A DNA stretch of 64,000 nt from Microbacterium aurantiacum (GCF_002872075.1 NZ_PGGU01000005.1:403736-467735), one strand, 5' to 3'. Positions 18,497 to 29,150 are shown, counted from the first letter of the stretch. Translations and numbers: made by a program. Notes: generated by a model not told the origin, from the letters alone.

Positions 18497-19849
18497 GTGT
18501 CTGCCAACGAGCCTTCGAAGCCGACTCCACCCGTTCCTGCTCCCCCGGCTGCTCCCCTGCCGCGGAAGATCCCGACACCGGCGGCCGTCGCCCCGGTGGC
18601 GCCGACCGCACCCGCCACCAGCGGTGCAGCCCAATGGGGCAGAGTCGCGGAGGACGGCACCGTCGAAGTGCGCGAGGGCGACGCCTGGCGCGTCGTGGGA
18701 CAGTACCCGGACGGCACGCCGGAGGAGGCTCTCGCCTACTTCGTGCGCAAGTTCGACGACATCGCGTTCAAGGTGCACACGCTCGAGCAGCGCCACAAGG
18801 CCGGCGGCGCATCCGCCGGCGACCTGGTGAAGCAGGCCGGTCACCTCCTCGACGAGGCGACCGACGCCGCGGCCGTGGGCGACCTCGCCTCGCTGCGCGA
18901 CCGGCTGAACGCACTGACCTCGTCGCTGTCGGAGGCGACGGCCCAGGAGGCGCAGCAGGCGAAGGAGCTCGTCGACCAGGCCGTGGCCGAGCGCACCGCC
19001 CTCGTGGAGCGCGCCGAGGAGATCGCCGCGCGCGACCTCACCAAGGTGCAGTGGAAGCAGGTCACCGCCGAACTCGGCGAGCTGTTCGACACCTGGCAGG
19101 CCCAGCAGCAGAACGGACCGCGTCTGTCCAAGGGCATCTCCCAGCAGCTCTGGAAGCGTTTCCGCGACGCTCGTGCCGTGGTCGACAAGCAGCGCCGCGC
19201 GTTCTACTCCGAACTCGACGACACGCACAAGGCCGCCCGTGACGTGAAGGCCCGCCTCGTCGAGCGCGCCGAGGCTCTGGCCCCGCGCGGCGTCGACGGC
19301 ATCCCCTCCTACCGCACGCTCCTCGACGAGTGGAAGGCGGCGGGCCGCGCCGGACGCAAGGTCGACGACGCGCTGTGGGCGAAGTTCAAGGCAGCAGGTG
19401 ACGCTCTCTACGCCGCGCGCAGCGAGCAGGCTGCAGCCGAGGAAGCCGAGTCCGCCCCGCGGATCGAAGAGCGCGAGGCGCTCCTCGAAGAGGCGAAGGC
19501 GGTCGCCGACGAGCCGAACATCAAGCGTGCTCGCGCCCTGCTCACCCGCATCCAGCGCCAGTGGGACGACGGCGGACGGATCTTCCCCCGCGAGAAGGAG
19601 CGCGCCCTGGACGACCGGCTGCGCGTGATCGAGCAGGCTCTCAAGGCCCGTGAGGACGTCGACTGGAAGAAGAACAACCCGACGACCACCGCGCGCGCGA
19701 ACGACATGAGCTCGCAGCTCCTCGAGGCGATCGAGAAGCTCGAGAACGAGCTCGCTGCGGCGGAGAAGGCCGGCGACAAGAAGGCCATCAAGGAAGCGGC
19801 GGATGCTCTGGAGGCACGTCGCGCCTGGCTCAACGCCCTCGGTTCCTGA
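18497..19849 (+). CDS. DUF349 domain-containing protein
   Basis: 450-residue cytoplasmic protein. It has a Pro-rich disordered N-terminus (about 1-45), then repeated alpha-helical DUF349 units recognisable by the pattern W-K-x-A-G-R / L-W-x-x-F-x-x-A (for example LWKRFRDARAVVDKQR, and later DEWKAAGRAGRKVDDALWAKFKAA), and a Lys/Glu-rich coiled C-terminus. The family is conserved in actinobacteria, but its role is not firmly known. The start is GTG with AAGGAG nine bases upstream. It stands next to relA in many actinobacteria, here with a small gene in between. Confidence 0.88.
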   Translation: MSANEPSKPTPPVPAPPAAPLPRKIPTPAAVAPVAPTAPATSGAAQWGRVAEDGTVEVREGDAWRVVGQYPDGTPEEALAYFVRKFDDIAFKVHTLEQRHKAGGASAGDLVKQAGHLLDEATDAAAVGDLASLRDRLNALTSSLSEATAQEAQQAKELVDQAVAERTALVERAEEIAARDLTKVQWKQVTAELGELFDTWQAQQQNGPRLSKGISQQLWKRFRDARAVVDKQRRAFYSELDDTHKAARDVKARLVERAEALAPRGVDGIPSYRTLLDEWKAAGRAGRKVDDALWAKFKAAGDALYAARSEQAAAEEAESAPRIEEREALLEEAKAVADEPNIKRARALLTRIQRQWDDGGRIFPREKERALDDRLRVIEQALKAREDVDWKKNNPTTTARANDMSSQLLEAIEKLENELAAAEKAGDKKAIKEAADALEARRAWLNALGS

Positions 19850-19912
19850 CCCTTATCCACAGATCCTCTGCGGAAGATCCCCGCGCGGGGTGCGCTGCGC
19901 CACACTGGCGTG

Positions 19913-20470
19913 ATGCACCCCGCGCTCTTCTATCTACCCGGTGACCGGCTCATGCAGCCGGAACTGAGCGCGGCACGGCTCGACGGCCACGTCGTCGAGA
20001 TCGGCGAGGGTTACATCCCGGCGGATGTCGTCGAGGGGCCCGAGGCCAGGGCCGCGGGCCTCCGCTCGCTGATCCAGCCGGGGATGGCGGCGTCCGGCCC
20101 TTCCGCCGCCTGGATCCACGGTGCGGGAGACCGTCCGCCCGCACCCCATCACGCTCGCCGCGCCGTCGACCGGCGCCTGCGTGCCTCGGTGAGCGCCCGA
20201 CTGGTCTTCCACGATTCGCCACTCGCAGCCGACGATGTCGTGCAGATCGGCGGGATGGCGGTGTCGGCGCCGTTGCGCACCATGATCGACCTCGCGCTCG
20301 GCATCCATCGCGAACCTGCGTTCGCCGCCTGGGCGACGGCACTCGCCGATGTCTCCCCCGCACTCGTCGTCGCCGCGGCGGAGGAGCTGCGGGCCCTCAA
20401 CCGGGTACCGGGCACCCGCGCAGCCCTGAGCTGGCTGGCGCAGCAGGAGAGGGCGCCTACGACGTGGTGA
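19913..20470 (+). CDS. AbiEi-antitoxin-like hypothetical protein
   Basis: 185 residues. The middle, [14 protein letters not shown]... then [21 protein letters not shown], resembles the C-terminal domain of AbiEi-type (type IV) antitoxins, including the S-x-x-R-T-x-x-D-L-A signature. The N-terminal winged helix usual for AbiEi is not obvious. No AbiEii-type toxin is nearby, so a toxin-antitoxin role is not supported. Start at ATG 19913 (a GTG lies directly before it); there is no ribosome-binding site, but CACACT ends six bases upstream, so the mRNA may be leaderless. It overlaps the relA end by 14 bases, tail to tail. Confidence 0.7.
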   Translation: MHPALFYLPGDRLMQPELSAARLDGHVVEIGEGYIPADVVEGPEARAAGLRSLIQPGMAASGPSAAWIHGAGDRPPAPHHARRAVDRRLRASVSARLVFHDSPLAADDVVQIGGMAVSAPLRTMIDLALGIHREPAFAAWATALADVSPALVVAAAEELRALNRVPGTRAALSWLAQQERAPTTW

Positions 20471-22706
20471 CGCGGTAGACGTCGTAGACCGCGTCGATGC
20501 GGCGGACCGCGTTGAGCACACGGTCGAGGTGCACCGCGTCGCCCATCTCGAAGACGAAGCGGCTGATCGCAAGACGCTCGTCCGTCGTCGAGACCGTCGC
20601 GGACAGGATGTTCACGTGATGCTCGCTCAGCACGCGCGTGACATCGGAGAGAAGACCCGATCGGTCCAGCGCCTCGACCTGGATGTGCACGCGGAACACG
20701 CTCTTCGTCGTCGGGGCCCAGGAGACCTCGACGAAGCGGTCCTGCTCGCCGCTGAGCGCCTTCACATTCACGCAGTCGGCGCGGTGCACCGATACACCGC
20801 TGCCACGGGTCACGAAGCCGACGATCGGGTCGCCGGGAACCGGGGTGCAGCACTTCGCGAGCTTCACCAGGATGTCGGCGGCCCCGCGGACGAGGATGCC
20901 CGAGTCGCCGGCGCGCGGCTCCCGAGTGGGGACGCTGCCCGGGAGATCGATCGCCCCAGTGGCGGTGTCGTTGTCGGCCACCAGCGCGGTGACCTTCTCG
21001 AGCACGGACTGGGTGGAGACGTGGCCCTCGCCGACAGCGGCGTACAGCGCCGAGACGTCTTCGTAGTGCAGCTGCTGGGCGACCTCCGCGAAGGAGTCCT
21101 GGCTCATCAGGCGCTGCAGAGGCAGGTTCTGCCGGCGCATCGCTCGGGCGATGGCCTCCTTGCCCTGCTCGATCGCCTCCTCGCGCCGTTCCTTGGTGAA
21201 CCAGCCGCGGATCTTGTTGCGCGCCCTGGTGCTCTTGACGAAGCCCAGCCAGTCCTGGCTGGGGCCGGCATCCGGGTTCTTCGATGTGAAGACCTCGACG
21301 ACGTCGCCGCTCTTCAGCTCGGACTCCAGCGGCACGAGGCGGCCGTTGACCTTCGCACCCATGGTGCGGTGACCGATCTCGGTGTGCACGGCATAGGCGA
21401 AGTCGACGGGACTCGCGTTCGCGGGCAGGCCGATGACGCGTCCCTTCGGCGTGAAGACGTAGACCTCTTTCGCGCCGATCTCGAAGCGCAGCGACTCGAG
21501 GAACTCACCGGGGTCAGCGGTCTCCGCCTGCCAGTCGGAGATGTGCGCCAGCCAGGCCATGTCCGCATCGGATGCGCGGACCTCGGTCTTGCCGCCGTTC
21601 ATCCGCTCCTTGTACATCCAGTGCGCGGCGACGCCGTACTCGGCCTGGTGATGCATCTCGTTGGTGCGGATCTGGATCTCCACCGTCCGTCCCCCAGGGC
21701 CGATCACCGTCGTGTGCAGCGACTGGTAGAGATTGAACTTCGGCGTGGCGATGTAGTCCTTGAACCGCCCGGGAAGCGGGGTCCAGCGGGCGTGGATCGC
21801 ACCGAGGACGGCGTAGCAGTCCCGCACGGAGCCGACCAGCACGCGGATGCCGATGAGGTCGTAGATGTCGTCGAACTCGCGGCCTCGCACGACCATCTTC
21901 TGGTACACCGAGTACAGCTGCTTCGGCCGGCCGACGACCTTGCCGCGGATGCGGAGGTCACGGAGATCCTCGTCGATCTCCTCGACGACCTTCTGGAGAT
22001 ACTGCTCGCGCTGCGGTGTGCGCTGCGCGATGAGACTGTGGATCTCGTTGTAGATCTTCGGATGCAGAACCGCGAAGGAGAGGTCCTCGAGTTCGGACTT
22101 GATGGCCTGGATACCGAGTCGATTCGCCAGGGGCGCGTAGATCTCGAGCGTCTCCTTGGCTTTCTTGGCCGCCTTCTCCGGGGGGACGAAGCCCCAGGTG
22201 CGCGCGTTGTGCAGCCGATCGGCGAGCTTGATCAGCAGCACCCTGATGTCCTTCGACATCGCTACGATCATCTTGCGCACCGTCTCGGCCTGGGCGCTCT
22301 CGCCGTACTTGACCTTGTCGAGCTTGGTGACGCCGTCGACGAGCATCGCGACCTCGTCGCCGAACTCGGCGGTGAGATCGGTGAGCGCGTAGCCGGTGTC
22401 CTCGACCGTGTCGTGCAGGAGGGCGGCGGCGACCGCGCGTGGACCGAGGCCCAGTTCGGCGAGGATCTGAGCCACGGCCAGCGGATGCGTGATGTACGGC
22501 TCGCCGCTCTGCCGCAGCTGGCCGCTGTGCTTCTCCTTGGCGACGGCGTACGCGCGTTCGATCACCGAGAAGTCACCGCGCGGGTGGTTCGCCCTGACGG
22601 TCCTGATCAGATTGTCGAGGTCGTTGACGCGGGAGGCGCGCGAGAAGATGCGGGGCACGAGTCGTCGCAGACTAGAGCCCTGCGCCGACGGGTTCGCCTC
22701 CGCCAT
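20457..22706 (-). CDS. relA: bifunctional (p)ppGpp synthetase/hydrolase RelA/SpoT
   Basis: 749-residue Rel enzyme that makes and breaks the stringent-response alarmone. In order: an HD hydrolase domain (His98-Asp99 in [11 protein letters not shown]), the synthetase domain ([20 protein letters not shown] then [20 protein letters not shown]), a TGS domain ([27 protein letters not shown]), a helical region, and a C-terminal ACT domain. Conserved HD residues suggest hydrolase activity is kept. The ATG has a GGAGGTG ribosome-binding site. Confidence 0.96.
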   Translation of the reverse strand: MAEANPSAQGSSLRRLVPRIFSRASRVNDLDNLIRTVRANHPRGDFSVIERAYAVAKEKHSGQLRQSGEPYITHPLAVAQILAELGLGPRAVAAALLHDTVEDTGYALTDLTAEFGDEVAMLVDGVTKLDKVKYGESAQAETVRKMIVAMSKDIRVLLIKLADRLHNARTWGFVPPEKAAKKAKETLEIYAPLANRLGIQAIKSELEDLSFAVLHPKIYNEIHSLIAQRTPQREQYLQKVVEEIDEDLRDLRIRGKVVGRPKQLYSVYQKMVVRGREFDDIYDLIGIRVLVGSVRDCYAVLGAIHARWTPLPGRFKDYIATPKFNLYQSLHTTVIGPGGRTVEIQIRTNEMHHQAEYGVAAHWMYKERMNGGKTEVRASDADMAWLAHISDWQAETADPGEFLESLRFEIGAKEVYVFTPKGRVIGLPANASPVDFAYAVHTEIGHRTMGAKVNGRLVPLESELKSGDVVEVFTSKNPDAGPSQDWLGFVKSTRARNKIRGWFTKERREEAIEQGKEAIARAMRRQNLPLQRLMSQDSFAEVAQQLHYEDVSALYAAVGEGHVSTQSVLEKVTALVADNDTATGAIDLPGSVPTREPRAGDSGILVRGAADILVKLAKCCTPVPGDPIVGFVTRGSGVSVHRADCVNVKALSGEQDRFVEVSWAPTTKSVFRVHIQVEALDRSGLLSDVTRVLSEHHVNILSATVSTTDERLAISRFVFEMGDAVHLDRVLNAVRRIDAVYDVYRVTTS

Positions 22707-22727
22707 CCATCACCTCCGGGTCAGACA

Positions 22728-22733
22728 ATCTTA
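22728..22733 (-). promoter_or_regulatory. probable -10 of relA
   Basis: TAAGAT on the minus strand, 22 bases upstream of the relA ATG, giving a short leader that holds GGAGGTG. The -35 would fall inside the secF terminator stem. Confidence 0.45.
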
Positions 22734-22737
22734 CGCG

Positions 22738-22765
22738 CGCCTGCGGGGCCTCAGCCCCGCAGGCG
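22738..22765. terminator. terminator downstream of secF
   Basis: 12-bp perfect stem CGCCTGCGGGGC with a 4-base loop. It is directly after the secF stop on the minus strand and just upstream of the relA promoter, so it separates the sec-ruv string from relA. Confidence 0.8.
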
Positions 22766-22774
22766 AAAGCACTT

Positions 22775-23764
22775 CTAGGCGCCGACCGTGGCACGGCTCC
22801 GCGCGTCGAGGATCCGTGCGTCGCGCTCGGCGAGCTGCGGCTCCTTCTCACGGAACAGCGAGTACAGCGGGGCCGCGACGAACAGCGTCGAGTAGGTGGC
22901 GACGATGATGCCGACGAAGATCGACAGCGAGATGTCGGTGAGGGTCTCTGCTCCCAGCCAGAACGCGCCGATGAAGAGGATCGCGCCGACCGGGAGGGCG
23001 GCGACGACCGACGTGTTGATCGATCGGATCAGCGTCTGGTTGACGGCCAGGTTGACAGACTCGCCGAAAGTGCGGGAGCTGTTCTCACCGTCCTCCGTCG
23101 TGTTCTCGCGGATCTTGTCGAACACGACCGTGGTGTCGTACAGCGAGTACGCGAGGATCGTCAGGAATCCGATCACCGCGGCCGGCGAGATCTCGAAGCC
23201 CGCCAGCGCGTACACGCCGACCGTGATGACGAGCACGTCGAGCAGGCCGATGATGGCCGCAGCCGACATCTTCCAGGTGCGGAAGTAGATCGCGAGGATC
23301 AGGAAGGTCAGGGCGAGGAAGATCGCAAGACCCCAGAGCGACTGCCGGGTGACGTTCTCGCCCCAGGCGGGACCGATGAAGGATGAGGTGACGCTCTCGG
23401 CCTCCACCTTGTAGGCACCGGCGAGGGCGTTCGCGACCTGCTGCGTCTCCTCCGCGCTCATCTGGTCGGTCTGCACGCGGATGTCGGCGCCGCCGACGAT
23501 GACGACCTTGGTGGTGGCCTCAGGCGACACGGAACGGACGGCATCGGTGGCCAGCTCCTGATCGGTGCTCTCCGGCGCGACGACGGTGAACTGCGATCCG
23601 CCGGTGAACTCGATCGAGAACTGGATCGGGCGGAACACCGGCACGAGGGCGGCGCCGGCGACGAGCACGATCGCGATGATGAACCACAGCCGCCGCCTGC
23701 CGACGAAGGGGAAGGAAGTCTTCCCCGAATACAGGTTGTTGCCGAACTCACTCATGGAAGCCAT
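22775..23764 (-). CDS. secF: protein translocase subunit SecF
   Basis: 329-residue RND-type membrane protein that works with SecD to drive late steps of Sec export with proton motive force. It has an N-terminal membrane span (LWFIIAIVLVAGAALVPVF), a periplasm-side domain opened by IQFSIEFTGGSQF (the family FxGG signature), and a block of five membrane spans including the conserved AYSLYDTTVVFDKIRENT. The start overlaps the secD stop by one base (TGATG); a second ATG three codons later is possible. Confidence 0.96.
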   Translation of the reverse strand: MASMSEFGNNLYSGKTSFPFVGRRRLWFIIAIVLVAGAALVPVFRPIQFSIEFTGGSQFTVVAPESTDQELATDAVRSVSPEATTKVVIVGGADIRVQTDQMSAEETQQVANALAGAYKVEAESVTSSFIGPAWGENVTRQSLWGLAIFLALTFLILAIYFRTWKMSAAAIIGLLDVLVITVGVYALAGFEISPAAVIGFLTILAYSLYDTTVVFDKIRENTTEDGENSSRTFGESVNLAVNQTLIRSINTSVVAALPVGAILFIGAFWLGAETLTDISLSIFVGIIVATYSTLFVAAPLYSLFREKEPQLAERDARILDARSRATVGA

Positions 23765-25494
23765 CAGGCGTCTCCCTCATTTCCGGAGCTCGAGGTTCTG
23801 TCGCCGGCGAGGGCATCGGCGCGTTTGCGTTCGGCGATCGTCTGCCGCCGCTCCGCCTCGCCACGGGAGCGGGCGTTCTTGGCAGCGCGGCCGGCGGCCG
23901 TGGTGGTCACCTCGCGGTACTGCGAGCGAGTGCGGTACACGGAGCCCAGCGCTTCCGGGTCGAGACCCGACAGGCGATGGCCGCCGCCGAAGAAACTGGT
24001 GCGTGCGAGCAGCTGCATCACCGGGTGGGTGAAGATCACGAAGATGAAGACGTCGATCAGGGTGGTGAGGCCGAGCGTGAACGCGAAGCCCTTCACCGTG
24101 GCGTCCGCCAGGATGTACAGCACGACGGCGGCGAGGATGTTGATCGACTTCGAGATGTAGATCGTGCGCTTGGCACGGCCCCATCCGTCTTCGACCGCCG
24201 ACGTGATCGACTTGCCGTCGCGGAGCTCGTCACGGATGCGTTCGAAGTACACGATGAACGAGTCGGCCGTGAAGCCGATCGACACGATGAGGCCGGCGAC
24301 ACCGGCGAGCGAGAGCCGGAAGCCGAGTCGCCACGCGAGGATGCAGATGATCACGTAGGTGAGCACCGCCATCACGGCGATGGACGCGATGATCACCGTG
24401 CCGAGCGCCCGGTAGCTGATCAGCGAGTAGATCGCGACGAGTGCGAGCCCGATGAGGCCGGCGATCAGACCGATCTGCAGCTGCTGGGTGCCGAGCGTCG
24501 CCGAGATCGTGTCGGAGCTCTCCACCGTGAAGCTCAGGGGCAGGGCGCCGTACTTGAGCTGATCGGCGAGGGTTTTGGAGGTCTCCTGCGTGAAGCTGCC
24601 CGAGATGCTGGGGCGGCCGTCCTGGATGAGGCCGTTCATCCGCGGAGCGGAGATGACCGCGCCGTCGAGCACGAACGCGAACTGGTCACGCGGCGAGAGG
24701 CCGGCGATCCGGTTCTCGTTGAGACGCTGGCTGACCTTGCCGAATGCCTCGGTGCCCTTGCCGTCCATCGTCAGCTGCACGATCCAGGCGCCGGAGTCGG
24801 GTGCGCGTCCGCTGGTCGCGTCTTCGATGACGTCGCCGGTCAGTTCGACCGGGCCGAGGATGTACTTGAACTGGCCGGTGTCGTCGCAGGTGATGAGCGG
24901 CTGATCCTCCGGCGCGTTGGCCGGGTCCCCGGTCGGGTTGGCGCAGTCGTAGGCGAGGAACTCGGCGGTCAGCTTCGGCGTGGCCCATGCCAGATCGCTC
25001 GCGTCCGTGGGCTCCGGCGTCGGAACGGCGTTGAGCGACGGGTCGGGAGTCGGGTACGGCGTGCTGTTGCCGTCTTCGCCGACGAACTCGTTCGTGGCCT
25101 GGTTCGTGGCGATCACCGCCCGGAACTCGAGCTGGGCCGCGGCCTGGATGCGCTCACGGGTCTGCTCGTCCGCGACCCCGGGGATCTGGACGACGATGTT
25201 GCGTCCGCCCTCGGTGGTGATGTCGGCCTCGGCGACACCGGCGGCGTCGACGCGCTGCCGGATGATCGACGCGGCCTGATCCATCTGCTCCTGCGTGGGG
25301 GCCGAACCGTCTCCGGTGGCGGCTCCCAGGACGATCTGCGTGCCGCCCTGCAGGTCCAGCGCCAGTTCAGGTGTCCAGGAGCTCTTCTGGAACCCGTACA
25401 CGCCGAGCGCGTTGACGCCGAAGAGGGCCGCCGTCACGAGAAGCAGGCCGAGGAGGACCCGCCAGGCGTGACGGACCGGAGAGGATGAAGCCAC
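23764..25494 (-). CDS. secD: protein translocase subunit SecD
   Basis: 576-residue partner of SecF. First membrane span near residues 10-30, then DLQGGTQIVLGA (the D-L-x-G-G signature), a large extracytoplasmic P1 domain with a Thr/Pro-rich insertion (around residues 120-150), and five C-terminal membrane spans containing VSIGFTADSFIVYFERIRDE. The C-terminus is long and basic. The start is GTG (25494). It follows yajC by 64 bases. Confidence 0.96.
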   Translation of the reverse strand: MASSSPVRHAWRVLLGLLLVTAALFGVNALGVYGFQKSSWTPELALDLQGGTQIVLGAATGDGSAPTQEQMDQAASIIRQRVDAAGVAEADITTEGGRNIVVQIPGVADEQTRERIQAAAQLEFRAVIATNQATNEFVGEDGNSTPYPTPDPSLNAVPTPEPTDASDLAWATPKLTAEFLAYDCANPTGDPANAPEDQPLITCDDTGQFKYILGPVELTGDVIEDATSGRAPDSGAWIVQLTMDGKGTEAFGKVSQRLNENRIAGLSPRDQFAFVLDGAVISAPRMNGLIQDGRPSISGSFTQETSKTLADQLKYGALPLSFTVESSDTISATLGTQQLQIGLIAGLIGLALVAIYSLISYRALGTVIIASIAVMAVLTYVIICILAWRLGFRLSLAGVAGLIVSIGFTADSFIVYFERIRDELRDGKSITSAVEDGWGRAKRTIYISKSINILAAVVLYILADATVKGFAFTLGLTTLIDVFIFVIFTHPVMQLLARTSFFGGGHRLSGLDPEALGSVYRTRSQYREVTTTAAGRAAKNARSRGEAERRQTIAERKRADALAGDRTSSSGNEGDA

Positions 25495-25558
25495 GTGAGT
25501 TCAGCTTTCTGAGTAGCCGGTTGTGCGATGCGGGAGCGGGCCGAGCGCGGCGCCGGGA

Positions 25559-25966
25559 CTACTTCTTGTCGTCGGAGTCGTTGTCCAGGCGGGCGCGGGT
25601 CTCTTCGACCGTCTCGGCATCCGACGCCGTCGCGTCCTCGACGACGTCATCGCCGTCGACGTCTGCTTCTGCATCCTCGACGAGGGCGTCCTTGGGCTCG
25701 ACGATCCGGAGGATGGCCTGGCTGTGCACCTCGATGACAGTGCCGGGAGCGATCTCCACCAGTGCGGGAGTGTCGAGGTCCTCGGGGTCGTACGCGACGA
25801 TCGTGCCGAAGATGCCGCCCTGAAGGAGCACCTTCACGCCGGGAACGGTCTTGGTGGCCTTCTCCTCCTGCTCGGCCTTCATCTGCTTCGTGCGCTTGCG
25901 CGTGTTGAAGATCATGAAGACGAGGAGGACGGCAAGAAGGCCGAAGAGGAGGAATTCCATGGGCAT
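25559..25966 (-). CDS. yajC: preprotein translocase accessory subunit YajC
   Basis: 135 residues. A single N-terminal span (FLLFGLLAVLLVFMIFNTRK) is followed by the YajC core (VPGVKVLLQGGIFGTIVAYD) and a long acidic tail rich in Asp, Glu and Ala. It associates with SecDF. Two Met codons near the start leave a three-residue uncertainty. It lies between ruvB and secD. Confidence 0.93.
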   Translation of the reverse strand: MPMEFLLFGLLAVLLVFMIFNTRKRTKQMKAEQEEKATKTVPGVKVLLQGGIFGTIVAYDPEDLDTPALVEIAPGTVIEVHSQAILRIVEPKDALVEDAEADVDGDDVVEDATASDAETVEETRARLDNDSDDKK

Positions 25967-26040
25967 GGAGAAGCGCCTTTCTCAGGTGCACGCGCCAGCC
26001 TTTGGGCGCACAAGGGGTATCGGGGGGAAGTCTTCAGCGA

Positions 26041-27069
26041 TTATAGGTCATCGAGGCGCAGCGCCCCGTCCGGATGGGGCACGCCGAGGTGCGCGTACGC
26101 CTCCGGCATGGCGATCCGTCCCCGCGGCGTGCGTCCGAGGAATCCGATCCGGACGAGATACGGCTCGACGACGCTCTCGACCGTCTCGCCCTCCTCGCCG
26201 ACCGCGACCGCGAGCGTGCTGAGTCCCACCGGTCCACCGCGGAAGCGGCGCACCAGAGCTTCCAGAACCGCCCGGTCGAGGCGGTCGAGGCCGATCGAGT
26301 CGACGTCGTAGAGCTCGAGAGCGGCCCGTACGTCGCCGAGCGAGGCCTCCGCGCCCTTGCCGTGCACGAGGGCGTAGTCGCGCACCCGGCGCAGCAGCCG
26401 ATTGGCGATACGGGGCGTGCCGCGCGAGCGGCGGGCGATCTCTGACAGCGAATCCGAGGGCAGTTCCACGCCGAGCACCGCCGACGAACGGGCGATCACC
26501 CGTTCGAGCTCCGGCTCGTCGTAGAACTCGAGATGGCCGGTGAACCCGAAGCGGTCACGCAGCGGGTTCGGCAGCAGACCGGATCGGGTGGTCGCGCCGA
26601 CCAGGGTGAACGGCGACAGTTCGAGCGGGATGCTGGTCGCACCCGCGCCCTTGCCGACCATGATGTCGATGCGGAAGTCCTCCATCGCGAGATAGAGCAT
26701 CTCCTCGGCGGAACGCGCCATCCGGTGGATCTCGTCGATGAAGAGCACCTCGCCGGGGACGAGGCTCGACAGCAGCGCCGCGAGGTCTCCGGCGTGCTGG
26801 ATCGCCGGTCCGCTGGAGAGTCGCAGCGGACGCTGGCTCTCGTGCGCGATGATCATCGCGAGCGTGGTCTTGCCGAGACCTGGAGGCCCGGCGAGCAGGA
26901 TGTGATCGGCGGTGCGGCTCTGCATGCGCGCCGCCTCGAGCAGCAGTTCCAGCTGACCGCGCACCTTCTGCTGGCCGACGAACTCGCCGAGACTGGTCGG
27001 ACGCAGGGCGCCTTCGATCGCCAGTTCGACCTCGTCGACCGGCTCCGCTGCTTCGCGGGCGTCAGCCAC
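26041..27069 (-). CDS. ruvB: Holliday junction helicase subunit RuvB
   Basis: 342-residue AAA+ motor of the RuvABC branch-migration complex. Walker [13 protein letters not shown], Walker [10 protein letters not shown], sensor region [10 protein letters not shown] and the C-terminal winged helix with [10 protein letters not shown] are in the normal order. I start it at GTG 27069, eight bases inside the ruvA end, which gives [17 protein letters not shown]; the frame continues upstream only as a ruvA shadow. Confidence 0.96.
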   Translation of the reverse strand: MADAREAAEPVDEVELAIEGALRPTSLGEFVGQQKVRGQLELLLEAARMQSRTADHILLAGPPGLGKTTLAMIIAHESQRPLRLSSGPAIQHAGDLAALLSSLVPGEVLFIDEIHRMARSAEEMLYLAMEDFRIDIMVGKGAGATSIPLELSPFTLVGATTRSGLLPNPLRDRFGFTGHLEFYDEPELERVIARSSAVLGVELPSDSLSEIARRSRGTPRIANRLLRRVRDYALVHGKGAEASLGDVRAALELYDVDSIGLDRLDRAVLEALVRRFRGGPVGLSTLAVAVGEEGETVESVVEPYLVRIGFLGRTPRGRIAMPEAYAHLGVPHPDGALRLDDL

Positions 27070-27682
27070 GCTTCTGACCCCCCTGTGCAGGCCCGAGCAG
27101 GGCGAGCGTGCGCCGGAGCAGCGCGGCGACGGAGCCGCGTTCAGCCTCCGTCGCATCCGCGACCGTCTGCGTCGCCGCTTCCGTCGCGACCTTCTCCGAC
27201 CAGCCGAGTCCGACGAGCGCTGCCGCCACCTGGGTGGCGACGTCGGCCGGACCCACCGCGACCGGCTTCGAGGCGGTGCCGATCGACCGCACCTTGCCCG
27301 CGAGCTGCAGGACGATGAGCTTGGCCGTCTTCGGCCCGATGCCGGAGACGCGGCGGAATGGCGCGTCGTCTTCGGCGGTGACCGCCTCGGCGATCTGATC
27401 GACCGTCAGATGCGAGAGCACACCGAGCGCGGACTTCGGCCCGACGCCGGTGACGCCGATGAGCAGTCCGAAGACCTCCAGTTCGCTCCGATCGGCGAAC
27501 CCGAAGAGCGACAGGGCGTCCTCGCGGACGATGAGGCTCGTGTGCAGGAGCAGGCGCTCCCCGATGTTCGCGGTGTGCGCGACATCGCCGGGCACCGCCA
27601 CGGCGAATCCGACGCCGCCGACATCGAGGACGACCTGATCGGGTGTCGTGTGCAGGACGACACCGTGCAGCGAGGAGATCAT
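27062..27682 (-). CDS. ruvA: Holliday junction subunit RuvA
   Basis: 206 residues, the junction-binding tetramer subunit. It has the N-terminal OB fold ([21 protein letters not shown] is too long a stretch to be anything else), the double helix-hairpin-helix region ([15 protein letters not shown], then [16 protein letters not shown]), and domain III, which contacts RuvB. Nine bases separate it from ruvC. Confidence 0.96.
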   Translation of the reverse strand: MISSLHGVVLHTTPDQVVLDVGGVGFAVAVPGDVAHTANIGERLLLHTSLIVREDALSLFGFADRSELEVFGLLIGVTGVGPKSALGVLSHLTVDQIAEAVTAEDDAPFRRVSGIGPKTAKLIVLQLAGKVRSIGTASKPVAVGPADVATQVAAALVGLGWSEKVATEAATQTVADATEAERGSVAALLRRTLALLGPAQGGQKRG

Positions 27683-27691
27683 TGCTTCAGC

Positions 27692-28276
27692 CTATGGCGT
27701 GGATCGTAGATATGTTCGAGCGACACGCTCCGCGTCGGCCCAGGCGCGCTGGGCGGGAGTGAGCACGCCCTGCTCCGAACCCGCGCTGCTCCCCCGCCGC
27801 CACGCATGGCACAGGGCGATCGCGAGGGCGTCCGCGGCGTCAGGCGGCTGCGGCGGGGCGTCGAGGCGCAGGATGCGGGCGATCATCGCCTGCACCTGGC
27901 GCTTGTCGGCGGAACCGTAGCCGGTCACAGCAGCCTTGACCTCGCTGGGCGTGTGCGTCGCCGCGGGAAGCCCCGCCTCGGCGGCCAGGAGGAGCGCCAC
28001 TCCGCTCGCCTGGGCTGTGCCCATCACCGTGTGGGTGTTCTGCTGGGCGAAGACACGTTCCACGGCCACCGCATCCGGCTCATGCGCCGCGATGACCTCG
28101 CGGATCCCCGCTGCGATGATCGCGAGACGCTCACCGATCGGCGCGTCCGGTGATGATCGGATCACGCCGACATGCACCAGCGTGCCCCGCCGTGTCCGGT
28201 CGACGTCGACGACGCCGACACCGCACCGGGTGAGGCCGGGGTCGATGCCGAGCACGCGCAGCGAGGAGGAGGTCAC
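27692..28276 (-). CDS. ruvC: crossover junction endonuclease RuvC
   Basis: 194-residue Holliday junction resolvase with an RNase H fold. Catalytic acids are visible in [17 protein letters not shown] (first Asp), [12 protein letters not shown] (Glu) and the C-terminal [19 protein letters not shown] (Asp pair). First of the ruvC-ruvA-ruvB set. Confidence 0.96.
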   Translation of the reverse strand: MTSSSLRVLGIDPGLTRCGVGVVDVDRTRRGTLVHVGVIRSSPDAPIGERLAIIAAGIREVIAAHEPDAVAVERVFAQQNTHTVMGTAQASGVALLLAAEAGLPAATHTPSEVKAAVTGYGSADKRQVQAMIARILRLDAPPQPPDAADALAIALCHAWRRGSSAGSEQGVLTPAQRAWADAERVARTYLRSTP

Positions 28277-28322
28277 TCCCCCAGGCTATGCGCGGTGAAG
28301 GAGATCGAGCGCAGCCACGCTG

Positions 28323-28343
28323 GGTCCCTGAACCCGTCGAAGG
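28323..28343. repeat. short intergenic repeat (copy 2)
   Basis: GGTCCCTGAACCCGTCGAAG; its reverse complement matches the copy at 9242-9266 except for two transition changes in the core. It abuts the yebC stop codon. Confidence 0.6.
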
Positions 28344-29102
28344 CTACTCGTCGTTCTCGAGCTCGGCCTGCACCTCGGCGGTCAGATCGAAGTTGCTGAA
28401 CACGTTCTGCACGTCGTCGCTGTCTTCGAGCGCGTCGATCAGCCGGAAGATCTTGCGCGCGGTGTCGGCGTCGACCTCGACCTTGAGGTTCGGCACGAAC
28501 TCGACGTCGGCCGACTCGTACTCGATGCCCGCTTCCTGCAGCGCGGTGCGGACGGCGACCAGGTCGGACGCCTCGGTGATGACCGCGAAGCCGTCGCCGT
28601 GCGGCTCGACCTCTTCGGCGCCCGCCTCGAGGACCGCCATCATCAGGTCATCCTCGGTGGTGTTCTCCGAGCCGACCACGATGACGCCCTTGCGCGTGAA
28701 GTTGTACGCCACGCTGCCCGGGTCGGCGAGGTTGCCGCCGTTGCGGCTGAGTGCGGTGCGCACCTCGGCTGCTGCACGGTTCTTGTTGTCGGTCAGACAC
28801 TCGATCATGAGGGCGACGCCGTTGGGTCCGTAGCCTTCGTACATGATCGACAGGTACTCGACGGACTCGCCGCCGATGCCGGCGCCGCGCTTGACCGCGC
28901 GGTCGATGTTGTCCTTCGGGACGGAGGTCTTCTTCGCCTTGAGGATGGCGTCGAACAGCGTCGGGTTGCCCTGAAGGTCGGCTCCGCCGAGCTTCGCCGC
29001 GACCTCGATGTTCTTGATGAGCTTCGCCCACGACTTCGCACGGCGCGAGTCGATGATCGCCTTCTTGTGCTTGGTCGTCGCCCACTTGGAATGCCCGGAC
29101 AT
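28344..29102 (-). CDS. YebC/PmpR family protein
   Basis: 252 residues with the family start [20 protein letters not shown] and the [20 protein letters not shown] block. The YebC family was long annotated as transcriptional regulators; recent work ties some members to ribosome rescue at proline stretches. In actinobacteria it sits just upstream of ruvCAB, as here (67-base gap). It is the first gene of the minus string to secF. Confidence 0.94.
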   Translation of the reverse strand: MSGHSKWATTKHKKAIIDSRRAKSWAKLIKNIEVAAKLGGADLQGNPTLFDAILKAKKTSVPKDNIDRAVKRGAGIGGESVEYLSIMYEGYGPNGVALMIECLTDNKNRAAAEVRTALSRNGGNLADPGSVAYNFTRKGVIVVGSENTTEDDLMMAVLEAGAEEVEPHGDGFAVITEASDLVAVRTALQEAGIEYESADVEFVPNLKVEVDADTARKIFRLIDALEDSDDVQNVFSNFDLTAEVQAELENDE

Positions 29103-29150
29103 AGTTCTCCGCTCGTCGTCCCGCCCCGCCTGTAACGCAGGGCGTCGACC

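Noticed and set aside
19879..19890. CCCCGCGCGGGG palindrome after the DUF349 gene, considered as a terminator
   Set aside because: Only 12 bases, no room for a loop and no T run; likely a GC-rich coincidence.
19913..20470. A complete type IV toxin-antitoxin system
   Set aside because: Only an AbiEi-like fragment is present; no nucleotidyltransferase toxin gene is adjacent.
20529..22778. A 749-codon open frame on the plus strand
   Set aside because: Antisense to relA, which has all expected domains.
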